DNA of 57,114 nt from Prevotella sp. CAG:1058 (GTDB lineage Bacteria; Bacteroidota; Bacteroidia; Bacteroidales; Bacteroidaceae): assembly GCA_000433175.1 (NCBI GenBank), contig HF986650.1, forward strand, positions 1 through 57,114. The letters run 5' to 3'. The notes beneath the pieces were generated by a model that was not told where the DNA came from, did no database searches, and saw only the letters and a list, made by a program, of their open reading frames with translations. Every line of letters begins with the position of its first letter. Positions within the stretch are counted from its first letter, which is position 1. The position numbers and the translations under genes were made by a program. Below, one piece after another: positions 1 through 8,708 of the stretch.

Positions 1-52
1 CTTGCGCCGATGGTACTGCAATGCGATGCGGGAGAGTAGGAGGCCGCCTTTT
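1..52 (+). rRNA. rrf: 5S ribosomal RNA, 3' end only
   Basis: The first ~50 bases match the 3' part of a Bacteroidales 5S rRNA: the GCGCCGATGGTACTGC segment, the GGGAGAGTAGG loop and the closing GCCGCC. The 5' part lies outside the window. It should be the last gene of an rRNA operon entering from the left, and a strong terminator follows at once. The exact 3' end is uncertain by a few bases. Confidence 0.9.
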
Positions 53-62
53 TTGAGTGAGG

Positions 63-101
63 GTCCTGCAGGAAGAGATTCCTGCGGGACTCTTTTTTTT
101 T
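63..101 (+). terminator. Rho-independent terminator of the rRNA operon
   Basis: A 12-bp stem (63-74 with 79-90, one G-T wobble) with a 4-base loop is followed by a run of nine T. It lies directly behind the 5S rRNA end. Confidence 0.9.
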
Positions 102-655
102 GTGCGTGCCGGTGATGGGAGGAATGGAAGATATGTGACAAATGTGGGTAATGGGACAGGATGTGAGTTATGGGAGAACCTGAGACAGGTTTGGATGAAT
201 CGTGCCTAAACAGGGGCTTTCTTTACGTGAGGAAGCGAAGATGACGTCTCCTTGCCGGGAATTTGACTCTCATGGTCGGATATTTAAGGCATGGTAAAAG
301 CCATACCAGGCCAGGATGGCTTTGATATGGCTTGTTCTTAATGATATTGTGTCCAGGTTGGACCGACTGGCATTATCAGGCTGCTGTTGGCTGGATTTTA
401 ATTTGCTGTTCCAGATGTAAGATGGAGTTTCCCCGTTCTTGTACCAACCCGATGGTGTTTTTTACAGTTATTCGTTCCTGCTCGCTTTCGGGGCAAGAAT
501 CTTTGCAAGGCCGCCGGAACTCGTTTCCTTGTAAAGCGAGGGGATGTCGTGACCGGCTGTTTCATGTAATATATCTGTACTGCTTGCTTTGCGAGACAGC
601 AGTATAGCCATAGTCCTATTTTGTGCGTCTCAGGAGCGAACCCTTGTGTGAATAT
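102..655. other. Gene-free tail downstream of the rRNA operon
   Basis: No convincing gene is seen here. A 91-codon frame at 332-607 has Cys/Trp-rich composition, no recognisable domain and no good start context. There are small stem-loops, such as 8-bp arms at 297-304 and 316-323 and 7-bp arms near 577-604. No tRNA cloverleaf or insertion-sequence end was recognised. Confidence 0.5.
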
Positions 656-693
656 TAAATACCCCCCTCCTGATCATAAATCAAGAAGGGGTA
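656..693 (-). terminator. Terminator-like stem-loop after the TPR gene
   Basis: Arms at 656-672 and 677-693 pair along about 15 positions with a few mismatches. The stem lies ~36 bp beyond the stop codon of the minus-strand TPR gene and is followed on that strand by a T/A-rich stretch. It probably ends the long minus-strand run starting at dnaN. Confidence 0.65.
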
Positions 694-728
694 TTGCTAT
701 ATATATGTAAGATAGATTGGTGTTTTAT

Positions 729-2420
729 TTAATTATTATTTTCAGTTGAATATTTGTCTATAAATTGCTTGGCTTGTGTATTACCTAATTTGTCGGCTTT
801 GTTTAAGTTTAAGATACCATTTGTTTTATCTCCCTTGCTAATTTGAGCTAGTCCGAGTATTAGATAACCATCAGAATAGTCTTGTGCAATCTCTATGCAT
901 CTGGTTGCAGTTCTTATGGCATTATCAATTAAATTTACTCTTAATTGTAGCGATGCCATTTCAGCATAATATGTAGGTTCGTTTGGAGCCAATGTTATAG
1001 ATGTGCTAATGTCTGCTAAGGCTTGCTGATAGAGTCGTGCTTTTATCTCCGCAAGAGCTCTTGTATAATAAAAATAGGCTTCAGGACGAGTTGGAGAGAG
1101 TATTTCGTACCTAGTGTAGTCGAAAACGGCTTGTCTATAGTTCCCAATTTGTTCGTATGCTTCGGCACGTTCAAGAAAATATGGAGCAGCTTCGTTTATG
1201 CGCAATGTGTCTGTTGTGTTGATAGCACTGTCAAGCAGGGCTATTATTTCTGTTTGAGATCCGTTCTGCATTTTTATGCAACGGGCAGCTTCATAAAATA
1301 ATTCAGGATTACGTATAGGTGATTTTAGTAGAGCTAAAAACTCATCGTGTGCTTCTTGATATTTTCCTTTAGCATAATTAATTTGTGCTAATTGGTGTCG
1401 ATAGATGGGTAATGGGTTTATTTCGTATGCTTTTTCTGTTTGAGAAGTTGCCATTTCTAGCGTCCAAGGGGAGTATATTACAGAGTCGCTGTATGCAATG
1501 ACATCGTAGATCAGTTTCCCGTATGCAGCGTGAGCGTCATCTTTTTGGACGGTTTGTTTAATTGCTTCTTCCATTATATTGGCAGCTTGAGAAAATTCAT
1601 TTCTGCTTACGTAAAACCGTGCAAGTGATGTATATCCGTCAATTAGTGTAGGATAATTTTTTATGTAATCCGAGGCTATAGCTTCTAATTGGGCTGTATC
1701 TGTTTTCTGGCCAGCTATCATTAGCATTAACAACGCCTGATCTTGTTTTTCAGGCAGGGCTGGAGGTATTCCGATTTGGCTCAGTACTGGGTCGTTAAGT
1801 GAGAATCCTGACGTACTGAGACTCAATGCATAATTTGCATCAATTGCATGCATTCCAGCCGTAGCTTTTGCAGGTTTTGTGAGTCCTATAGCCTTGCCGC
1901 TTTCATTAAATAAAATACATGTGTTGGGTTCGGTTTCTGATGCGTTCGTATTGAGAATGTAATATGAATACTTGTCCATGAAAGTCTCTACACTTTTAAT
2001 TGTAGATGCCGTTGGGTTTCCTTTATCATTTCCGTATGACGCTATCCATACGGCATCGCCAGGCTTTGATGGTTCCGATGCTATTTGTATAGGCTTTATT
2101 TTATTTGCTTCAGTCTTGAATTTTGCAAAATTATATAATTCGTTTGCTCCTAACATTCGGGTTACTTCCATCTGATGGCCACGTGTATCGGTAATGGTGG
2201 CTTTTGCTGCTCCAATGAAAGGGGTAAGTGTACTTATTGCAGTGCCCTCCGAGTCTGTGAATATACAGTTGCTTTCAGCTAAAATAGAGCCGTCGGCTTT
2301 ATATGTTGTAAGTTTGAATACAGACTTTGCTGCAGTTTTCACCTTTGAAGGTTGTGCATTGCATTGAACGTAAGCAGTGATTATCGCAGCAAGTAGAATT
2401 ATAAAATGTTTTTTATTCAT
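729..2420 (-). CDS. Secreted TPR protein with degenerate trypsin-like N-terminal domain
   Basis: 563 residues. A signal peptide (about 1-22, ending CNAQ) is followed by a region of ~190 residues with the pattern of a trypsin/DegP-like beta-barrel (SVFKLTTYKADGSILAES, then IFTDSEGTAISTL). The catalytic His is not at its expected place, and the usual GNSGG serine motif is replaced by CILFNESG, so this domain is probably not a protease. Residues ~250-555 form consecutive TPR-like helical pairs, for example PYFLERAEAYEQIGNYRQA. The likely role is a periplasmic scaffold or binding protein; its partner is unknown. It is the last gene of the dnaN-to-recN run, 73 bp after recN. Functional calls are inference from fold-level resemblance. 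Confidence 0.8.
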   Translation of the reverse strand: MNKKHFIILLAAIITAYVQCNAQPSKVKTAAKSVFKLTTYKADGSILAESNCIFTDSEGTAISTLTPFIGAAKATITDTRGHQMEVTRMLGANELYNFAKFKTEANKIKPIQIASEPSKPGDAVWIASYGNDKGNPTASTIKSVETFMDKYSYYILNTNASETEPNTCILFNESGKAIGLTKPAKATAGMHAIDANYALSLSTSGFSLNDPVLSQIGIPPALPEKQDQALLMLMIAGQKTDTAQLEAIASDYIKNYPTLIDGYTSLARFYVSRNEFSQAANIMEEAIKQTVQKDDAHAAYGKLIYDVIAYSDSVIYSPWTLEMATSQTEKAYEINPLPIYRHQLAQINYAKGKYQEAHDEFLALLKSPIRNPELFYEAARCIKMQNGSQTEIIALLDSAINTTDTLRINEAAPYFLERAEAYEQIGNYRQAVFDYTRYEILSPTRPEAYFYYTRALAEIKARLYQQALADISTSITLAPNEPTYYAEMASLQLRVNLIDNAIRTATRCIEIAQDYSDGYLILGLAQISKGDKTNGILNLNKADKLGNTQAKQFIDKYSTENNN

Positions 2421-2493
2421 TATGGTTATTTATTGAAATACAATTTTAGTTGATTTATTAATTATAATAAGCCACATAAATTCTGATAGTGGA

Positions 2494-4149
2494 TTAACTT
2501 TTTAGAAGTTCTTTGGCATTGCTCACAGCTGCTTCTGTTATTTCTGAGCCACTTAGCATTTGGGCTATTTCGTTAATACGTTCGGCGGATTCGAGTATTC
2601 GCATACGGCTTATGGTACCATTTTGAGTTTCCTCTTTGTATACTTTGTAGTGTGTTGTACCTTTTGCCGCGATTTGTGGCAGGTGTGTTATGCTTATGAC
2701 CTGTCGTTCTGCATGAGCCATGTCTTGCATTATTGCCGCCATCTTTTCAGCTATTGCGCCACTAACACCTGTGTCTATCTCATCAAATATTATAGTCGGA
2801 AGTTTAACTGCTCCACTTATCATGGCTTTTATAGATAACATTACTCGGGCGATTTCACCGCCAGATGCGACTTGAGTTACAGGCAGTAGTGGTGATTTAG
2901 TATTGGCGCTGAATGTAAACGTAATTCTGTCGCAGCCGTCAATTCCTAAACTTTTTGGTTCTATATTTATAATAAAACGTGCTTTAGTCATGCCGAGTGA
3001 GGCAAGTGTATTGGGAATTTTGTTTTCTATTGTTTTGATAGCTTTTATTCGTACGTCAGTAATTTGTGCGGCAAGTTTCTTGCATTCTTCCTCCAATCTA
3101 TGTTCGTTTGCATCAAGTTCAGCCAATTCTTCATCACAATTATCAATATGCCCTAACTTTTCGGAAAGCTCGGCTTGGATTTCAAGTAGGTCGTCAATAG
3201 TAGTAACACTATGCTTCTGTTCGAGAGAGTATATTTTATCTAATGTTGAGTTTACAGATTCAAGACGTTGTGGATCAAACTCAATATCGGTAGCTCTTGA
3301 ACTTATTTCTTGTAATAAATCCTTTAGTTCTATATAGCAACAGTCAATACGTTCGGCTGCCGTTTCTGATTCAGGATATATGGCTGATATACTGGCAAGC
3401 GAGCGGGATGCTTCTTTCAGTTGTGTTATCGCTCCTTTCCCGTTTCCGAGTATTTCTTCAACGTTATATAGTGTTGCTTTTATTTCTTCTACATGTCCGA
3501 GAATATCGCTTTCATGTTCGAGTTCTTCCTGCATGCCAGATTTCAGATTGGCATCAGTTAGTTCTTTCAGTTGGAATCGTATGAAATCTTCATTTTTCTT
3601 GTTTTCTGCTATTTCTTCCCTCATACGTTGCACCTTTTTCTTCGCTTCTGTGTATTGGATGAACTTTTTCCGATATTTAGTTAAAAGTTCATTATCAGAT
3701 GCAATGATGTCAACAACGCTTAGTTGGAAGTTCTCTTCATTCAGAAGCAGGTTTTGGTGCTGGCTATGTATGTCGATAAGCAGACATCCCAACGTCCGCA
3801 TGCAGGTTAATGGTACAGGTGTATCGTTAATAAAAGCCCTGCTTTTGCCAGAAGGGCTTATTTCCCGCCTCAATATGCAATCGTCAGGGTCGTAGTCTAT
3901 ACTGTTCTCGTCAAAAAAAGTTTGCATACCGTAACGGCTGATATCAAAATGTGCTTCGATTACACATTTTTGTGCAGGGTCTCTCATAAATCTCATATCG
4001 GCCCGTTGCCCTAAAAGCAGGTTGATGGCTCCAAGTATAATGCTTTTGCCAGCACCAGTTTCTCCTGTTATGACGGAAAATCCAGGAGAAAAAGGTATGT
4101 CGAGTTTATCAATTATGGTAAAATTGTTGATGTATAGATGTTTAAGCAT
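2494..4149 (-). CDS. recN: DNA repair protein RecN
   Basis: 551 residues, the usual RecN length. This SMC-like ATPase acts in recombinational repair of double-strand breaks. The Walker A motif GETGAGKS is at 29-36, the long central part is coiled coil (~160-370), the ABC signature ASGGE begins near 428, and Walker B IIFDEIDTG contains D456/E457. The family works by ATP-dependent end joining or cohesion of broken DNA in the cytoplasm. The gene lies 26 bp after the DUF4835 gene and is probably transcribed with it and coaBC. This gene order is common in Bacteroidota as far as I know. Nothing in the sequence suggests a LexA/SOS operator. Confidence 0.97.
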   Translation of the reverse strand: MLKHLYINNFTIIDKLDIPFSPGFSVITGETGAGKSIILGAINLLLGQRADMRFMRDPAQKCVIEAHFDISRYGMQTFFDENSIDYDPDDCILRREISPSGKSRAFINDTPVPLTCMRTLGCLLIDIHSQHQNLLLNEENFQLSVVDIIASDNELLTKYRKKFIQYTEAKKKVQRMREEIAENKKNEDFIRFQLKELTDANLKSGMQEELEHESDILGHVEEIKATLYNVEEILGNGKGAITQLKEASRSLASISAIYPESETAAERIDCCYIELKDLLQEISSRATDIEFDPQRLESVNSTLDKIYSLEQKHSVTTIDDLLEIQAELSEKLGHIDNCDEELAELDANEHRLEEECKKLAAQITDVRIKAIKTIENKIPNTLASLGMTKARFIINIEPKSLGIDGCDRITFTFSANTKSPLLPVTQVASGGEIARVMLSIKAMISGAVKLPTIIFDEIDTGVSGAIAEKMAAIMQDMAHAERQVISITHLPQIAAKGTTHYKVYKEETQNGTISRMRILESAERINEIAQMLSGSEITEAAVSNAKELLKS

Positions 4150-4175
4150 TTTTGTTGTATATTGTATGTAATTTA

Positions 4176-5081
4176 TTATTCTTTTATTTTCTCCCAGAAA
4201 TTATTTTGAGATGCATTTATTGAGAATAAAATTCCATATACACATTCTTTTTCCTTTTGTGTGCCTTTTCCCTTATATATATTACTGAGTTCGTCTTTTT
4301 TAAAATCTGTCCATATTTGCGGGAGCATGCTTAGCGGCTTGTCTTCATGTACTTTCTTTAAATGAGTCTGGATTGCTGTAGAGATGTTCGTGCGTCCACG
4401 GTCGGCGTTATTTGCCATTTCATCCAATCCTGTACGATAGTAGTCATATTGTAATTGACGAAATGGTTTCATCGCTCCATCCATATAGTCATTTATAATC
4501 GCAAACCTGTTCCGGTCATTGTCAAAAGCTTTCCAGCCGGTAAAATTCAGGTTTTGGGCGTTGTTTACTAAATTCAGACAACGCTGTAATATGTCTTCAC
4601 CGCCCATTGGTGAAAAACTGTCAAGGTCAAGGCCTATTATAAGGTAAGCATAATAGGCTATTAGGGCTGTGAGTTGGTTATCAACCATTTCTTCATTAAA
4701 GTTGAGTTGGTCGAATTGGGCATATTCAAAGTTGAAATCTCCGTCTTTGTTGTTGTATAGGGTAGTTGTGTAAGCAGAATTGTAAACAGGGCGGTTTGCT
4801 TGTATTAGTGCTGTACATGTGAAAAGGTTTGACGATTGGTCATATTTTGTGACTGTTATATTGAAATTGCAGACAATTCGTTCGTTTTTTTGGAATTGCA
4901 ATGATGTCCATTGTCTGTCGTTAATAAACTGTTCAAGTGTTTGTTGTAAATCGTCGAATACACTTGCATCGGTACCTTGAATTTGGCTATGGTTTACCGT
5001 AACCCTGGCTTGGAGTTCCTGGGCTATAGCCTTGTTTGCAGTTATTATGGCAAAACAAATTATTGTAAGTAACAGTCTCAT
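4176..5081 (-). CDS. DUF4835 family periplasmic protein (PorD-like)
   Basis: 301 residues with a signal peptide ending AIAQ (~1-20), so exported. The body fits the DUF4835 family: ELQARVTVN at the mature N-terminus, the central DLDSFSPMGGED segment, and NFTGWKAFDNDRNRF. This family lies between coaBC and recN in many Bacteroidota and is sometimes annotated as type IX secretion protein PorD. No other type IX secretion gene is present in this window, so I do not assign that role from context. It lies 18 bp after coaBC and 26 bp before recN, consistent with one operon. The molecular function is unknown. Confidence 0.85.
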   Translation of the reverse strand: MRLLLTIICFAIITANKAIAQELQARVTVNHSQIQGTDASVFDDLQQTLEQFINDRQWTSLQFQKNERIVCNFNITVTKYDQSSNLFTCTALIQANRPVYNSAYTTTLYNNKDGDFNFEYAQFDQLNFNEEMVDNQLTALIAYYAYLIIGLDLDSFSPMGGEDILQRCLNLVNNAQNLNFTGWKAFDNDRNRFAIINDYMDGAMKPFRQLQYDYYRTGLDEMANNADRGRTNISTAIQTHLKKVHEDKPLSMLPQIWTDFKKDELSNIYKGKGTQKEKECVYGILFSINASQNNFWEKIKE

Positions 5082-5099
5082 GTATTTTCGATTACTACG

Positions 5100-6308
5100 T
5101 TATAAATTCTTTTGTTTTATTGTGGCAACCAATTCGTCAATAATATCGCGTGCTACTTCGTGTTTGTCCTTTTTATCATATTCTTTTACTTCTGTGGAAG
5201 TTATGATTTTTATCTGATTGTCGTCTGAGCGGAATGTGGTGCCTTTGTTACGAGTTGAATTTAATACGATGAAGTCAAGATTTTTTTTATCCAGTTTCTT
5301 CTTTGCATTTGTGTCTTCGTTGTCCGTTTCCAATGCAAATCCAACCAAAATCTGTCCGGTATGTTTTGTCCGTCCCAATTCAGCTGCGATGTCTTGGGTT
5401 GGTATGAAATTGATGACCAGATCGTCATTACTTCGTTTTATTTTCTTATTGGCTGTTTGTGCAGGCTTGAAGTCAGCTACGGCTGCGCAAAGTATGGCTG
5501 CATCACAATGTTTAAATTCGTCAGTTGCCGAGTCGTACATTTCCTTGCAGCTTTCAACATTTATGCGTTTTACGTTTTGGGGACATTCAAGACTTGTAGG
5601 ACCGCTGACAAGTGTGACATCCGCACCACGTTTTGCGCATTCCTCTGCCAAGGCGTATCCCATTTTGCCACTTGAGTAGTTCCCAATAAACCTAACAGGG
5701 TCAATTTTTTCGTAAGTTGGACCAGCTGTTATCATTATATGCTTACCGCTAAGTTCGTATTTCCTCGGGTTGAAATAGTCGTCCAATATTTGTATTATGT
5801 TTTCAGGGTCTTCCATACGTCCCTTGCCTTCAAGTCCGCTAGCAAGGAAGCCGCTTTGGGGCTCGATTATTATATTGCCGAACGAGCGTAGCTTTTCAAG
5901 GTTGCAATGTGTTGAAGGATGTGCATACATGTCTAGGTCCATTGCCGGAGCCACGAACACGGGGGCCTTCATTGAAAGGTATGTCGTTACGAGCATGTTG
6001 TCTGCTATGCCATTAGCCATTTTCCCAAGTGTGCTTGCCGTACATGGCGCTATCAGCATCGCGTCAGCCCAAAGTCCGAGGTCAACATGCGAATGCCACG
6101 TGCCGTCGCGTTGTGAAAAAAATTCACTTATAACAGGTTTATGCGTAAGCGCCGATAATGTAATAGGCGTGATGAATTCTTTTCCGGCTTGCGTGATAAC
6201 TGTCTGTACTTCAGCTCCTTGTTTAATAAGCCCCCGGATTATGAGGCATGCCTTATACGCTGCTATGCTTCCTGTTATGCCGAGAACTATTTTCTTACCT
6301 TTCAACAT
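5100..6308 (-). CDS. coaBC: Bifunctional CoaBC (phosphopantothenoylcysteine synthetase/decarboxylase)
   Basis: 402 residues, full length. It makes 4'-phosphopantetheine for coenzyme A: CoaB ligates cysteine to phosphopantothenate and CoaC decarboxylates the product. The N-terminal flavoprotein CoaC domain (~1-180) has the GITGSIAAYKA FMN motif and the active-site His in HSHVDL (H74). CoaB (~187-402) has ITAGPTYEKIDPVRF and NYSSGKMG. Two CoaC active-site positions differ from E. coli: the Asn of PxMNxxMW is Asp (PAMDLDMY, 121-128), and the ACGD cysteine is Ser (ASGLEGKGRM, S157). I believe these variants are usual in this phylum, but that is recollection. It sits between the exonuclease and DUF4835 genes. 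Confidence 0.97.
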   Translation of the reverse strand: MLKGKKIVLGITGSIAAYKACLIIRGLIKQGAEVQTVITQAGKEFITPITLSALTHKPVISEFFSQRDGTWHSHVDLGLWADAMLIAPCTASTLGKMANGIADNMLVTTYLSMKAPVFVAPAMDLDMYAHPSTHCNLEKLRSFGNIIIEPQSGFLASGLEGKGRMEDPENIIQILDDYFNPRKYELSGKHIMITAGPTYEKIDPVRFIGNYSSGKMGYALAEECAKRGADVTLVSGPTSLECPQNVKRINVESCKEMYDSATDEFKHCDAAILCAAVADFKPAQTANKKIKRSNDDLVINFIPTQDIAAELGRTKHTGQILVGFALETDNEDTNAKKKLDKKNLDFIVLNSTRNKGTTFRSDDNQIKIITSTEVKEYDKKDKHEVARDIIDELVATIKQKNL

Positions 6309-6386
6309 TTTAATTGATTTTGTTTTTGAATATACTGCAACCCACTATTCTGATATTATTTAGCTTTCCCAGGTTATGGAGTGGCT

Positions 6387-7241
6387 TTATCTGTTGTTGA
6401 ATTCCCTGAGACGTATTCGGGTTAACACTTGTTTGGTGTTGTATGTGAAATCGCTGCTTAACATCCAACTGTAATATCCCGGGTCTTTGTGTAAGACGTC
6501 AGCGACCCCCCAACCTTTATATTTCCCGAAATTGAACACTTCATACATACGTGGTTTCCCTGAATTGTCGAGTATCGGATTCCCGTCTTTGTCTTTCATT
6601 TCTTTCCATACAATACGTCCTGCGAAGTCAACATTGCTGTTCAATTTCGAGAATTCGGCAAGTTCGTCCATGTCGTTGTTCAGTTGTCGTTCCGGTTCTT
6701 CCTGTTTTCCAGGTGCGTACATGTCAAGTTCTCCTTGCAGAACCCTGTATGTTGCTTCAGTGTCTTCGTCGGCTTTGTGTGCAGTGAAGTCATCCTCCAT
6801 TTTGTGTCCACAATAAAACTTATAAGCTGCTGCAAGGTTGCGTCGTTCCATTTTATGGAATATTGTCTGCACATCGATAAGACGGCACTTTGAAAAGTCA
6901 AAGTCTATACTTGCGCGTAGGAATTCTTCTGCCAACATTGGAATGTCAAAGTGGTTTGAGTTGAATCCGGCGAAATCGCATCCTTTAAATTTTTTTTCCA
7001 AATATTGAGCTATGTCTTTGAATGTCGGTGCGTCTTTGACGTCGTCGTCTGTTATTCCTGTGAGTTGCGCTACTTCAGCGGGAATAGGTCTTTCCGGATT
7101 TACAAATTTATTTTCGCGTTCTTCATTGCCGTCCGGATGTACTTTTATATATGAGATTTGTATTATCCTGTCTTTTACAAGGTCGAGGCCGGTCGTTTCC
7201 AGGTCGAATATTATGAGTGGTCTTGTTAAGTTGAGTTTCAT
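6387..7241 (-). CDS. DEDDh 3'-5' exonuclease (DnaQ/ExoX-like)
   Basis: 284 residues. The exonuclease domain (~8-175) shows FDLETTGLD (D13, E15), the ExoII-type GFNSNHFDIPML and the ExoIII-type HKADEDTEAT, so all acidic residues and the His of the DEDDh class are present. The last ~60 residues (FNFGKYKGWGVADVL to YYSWML) resemble the small C-terminal module seen in ExoX-type proteins. It could be a proofreading subunit or a repair exonuclease. Its place 76 bp after dnaN suggests work at or near the sliding clamp, which is inference. No alpha-subunit polymerase gene is nearby. Confidence 0.9.
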   Translation of the reverse strand: MKLNLTRPLIIFDLETTGLDLVKDRIIQISYIKVHPDGNEERENKFVNPERPIPAEVAQLTGITDDDVKDAPTFKDIAQYLEKKFKGCDFAGFNSNHFDIPMLAEEFLRASIDFDFSKCRLIDVQTIFHKMERRNLAAAYKFYCGHKMEDDFTAHKADEDTEATYRVLQGELDMYAPGKQEEPERQLNNDMDELAEFSKLNSNVDFAGRIVWKEMKDKDGNPILDNSGKPRMYEVFNFGKYKGWGVADVLHKDPGYYSWMLSSDFTYNTKQVLTRIRLREFNNR

Positions 7242-7317
7242 TGTAATTATTTCTTTGCGGGTTTACAGAAGCTGGCAGTAACATGCTGCCAGCTTCTGTA
7301 CCGAGTACTATTGTTTG

Positions 7318-8442
7318 TCAATCATTTAGCAACATTGGCATTATCAGCATCAGAACGTCTTCGTTTTCCGGTTGATTGGTCGGTATGATAAGGCATGGAC
7401 GGCTTGGGTCTGCTAGTTTCAGTTCAACTTCCTCTCCGTCAAGATTTGTCAGGATTTCCATGAGTGAGGTCCCTTTGAAACCTATGTCCATCGGCATTCC
7501 GTTGTAGTCGCATACAATTTCTTCTTTAGCACTTGTGTAGAAATCTATGTCTTCCGACGAAATCACGGCTTTGCCAGTTTCTATGTGCAGCCGGATTTGC
7601 TGGCTGCTGTCGCTTGCAAAAGGAAGTACTCGGCGCACTACGCTTGCTAGTACCATGCGGTCAACTGTAAGCAAGTTGGGATTGTCCTGCGGTATTACTG
7701 AATTATAGTTTGGATAACGTCCTTCTATCAGCCTGCATGCTAACGTACCTTCGGGGAATAATATGTTTGCATTGCGGTCATCGAAGCGTATTATTACATC
7801 GTCTTCGGTTTTTTGCAATACGTTTTTAAGGAGTGTCGCCGGTTTCTTCGGCAGGATGAATGACATCGGCTTTTCCGACTTTATGTTTTTGTTGAGTGTA
7901 CGTACCAATTTGTGACCATCGCTGGCCACTATGGCCAGGGAGTCTTCTTTAAGGTCAAAATATATACCGTTCATGACAGGCCTAAGCTCTTCGTTTGCGG
8001 TGGCAAATATGGAGTGGGCTATGTCGTTGGCCAATGTCTTTGACTCGATTGTTATTGCGGCTGCACTGTCATTGAGTGGTTGCATGCGCGGGAATTCGTC
8101 TCCGCTTTGAGCCGTGAAGTTGTACATGCCGTTCATGTATATGACCTTTATTGCGTAGGTTGACATATCAACGTCCAATGTCAGGGGCTGTTCAGGTAAT
8201 TCTTTTACGGCATCTAATATGTTACGGTTGTTTACGGCAAATGTTCCGTTGCCGTCAGACTCGTCTAATTGTATTTGTGTTGTCATGACATTTTCGCTGT
8301 CTGAAGCTGTTATTGTAAGCTGGTTGCTGTTAACTTCAAACAGGTAGCAGTCTAATATAGGCAAGGAGTTCTTGCTGTTGAATACTTTTGAAAGGGCCGT
8401 CAGGCGGCTTGCCAAGGTTGTACTTGAAATAGTTAGTCTCAT
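7318..8442 (-). CDS. dnaN: DNA polymerase III sliding clamp, beta subunit
   Basis: 374 residues, typical for the beta clamp. Three repeated clamp domains of ~120 residues are recognisable: N-terminal MRLTISSTTLASRLTAL, middle FPRMQPLNDSAA through GIYFDL, and C-terminal ending NEDVLMLIMPMLLND, close to the usual LIMPMRL tail. The homodimer encircles DNA and gives processivity to DNA polymerase III. It is the first gene of a minus-strand run and has a good promoter candidate ~156 bp upstream, leaving a fairly long leader. dnaA is not adjacent, so there is no sign of the replication origin here. Confidence 0.97.
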   Translation of the reverse strand: MRLTISSTTLASRLTALSKVFNSKNSLPILDCYLFEVNSNQLTITASDSENVMTTQIQLDESDGNGTFAVNNRNILDAVKELPEQPLTLDVDMSTYAIKVIYMNGMYNFTAQSGDEFPRMQPLNDSAAAITIESKTLANDIAHSIFATANEELRPVMNGIYFDLKEDSLAIVASDGHKLVRTLNKNIKSEKPMSFILPKKPATLLKNVLQKTEDDVIIRFDDRNANILFPEGTLACRLIEGRYPNYNSVIPQDNPNLLTVDRMVLASVVRRVLPFASDSSQQIRLHIETGKAVISSEDIDFYTSAKEEIVCDYNGMPMDIGFKGTSLMEILTNLDGEEVELKLADPSRPCLIIPTNQPENEDVLMLIMPMLLND

Positions 8443-8597
8443 TATGATAGTTTTTTAATTTACGTTAATAGGCAAGTTCGCGGCTTGCAACGTTCAAACG
8501 TGTCATGGCATTCATTTCAGAATGAATGACTTAATGTTTGTATTACATGCTTTTTTCACTTGTCTGTTGGGGCTTTGTACTGCCTTTTAATAGGATA

Positions 8598-8629
8598 CAA
8601 AAATACTAAAAAGCAAATTGCAAAACAAA
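8598..8629 (-). promoter_or_regulatory. Promoter for dnaN (Bacteroidota type)
   Basis: Read on the minus strand: TTTG (8626-8629), 20 bp, then TATTTTTG (8598-8605). This fits TTTG-N19/20-TAnnTTTG exactly. It would give a leader of ~150 nt for dnaN. The region is A-rich, so a chance match is possible. Confidence 0.55.
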
Positions 8630-8708
8630 AAAAATCTGCAAAAATTTCTTTATTCACAAGTATTTTATTAATTTCGCAATCGAAAAATCTAAGACTCAAG
8701 AAGAAGTT

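Noticed and set aside
332..607. 91-codon open frame after the rRNA operon
   Set aside because: Composition is rich in Cys, Trp and Arg with no known domain, poor start context and no neighbours; it looks like a chance frame.
4176..5081. Firm assignment as type IX secretion component PorD
   Set aside because: The family link is recollection and no other secretion gene is in the window, so only the DUF4835 family is claimed.
5218..5679. Long open frame opposite coaBC (153 codons)
   Set aside because: It is an antisense shadow of a well supported gene.
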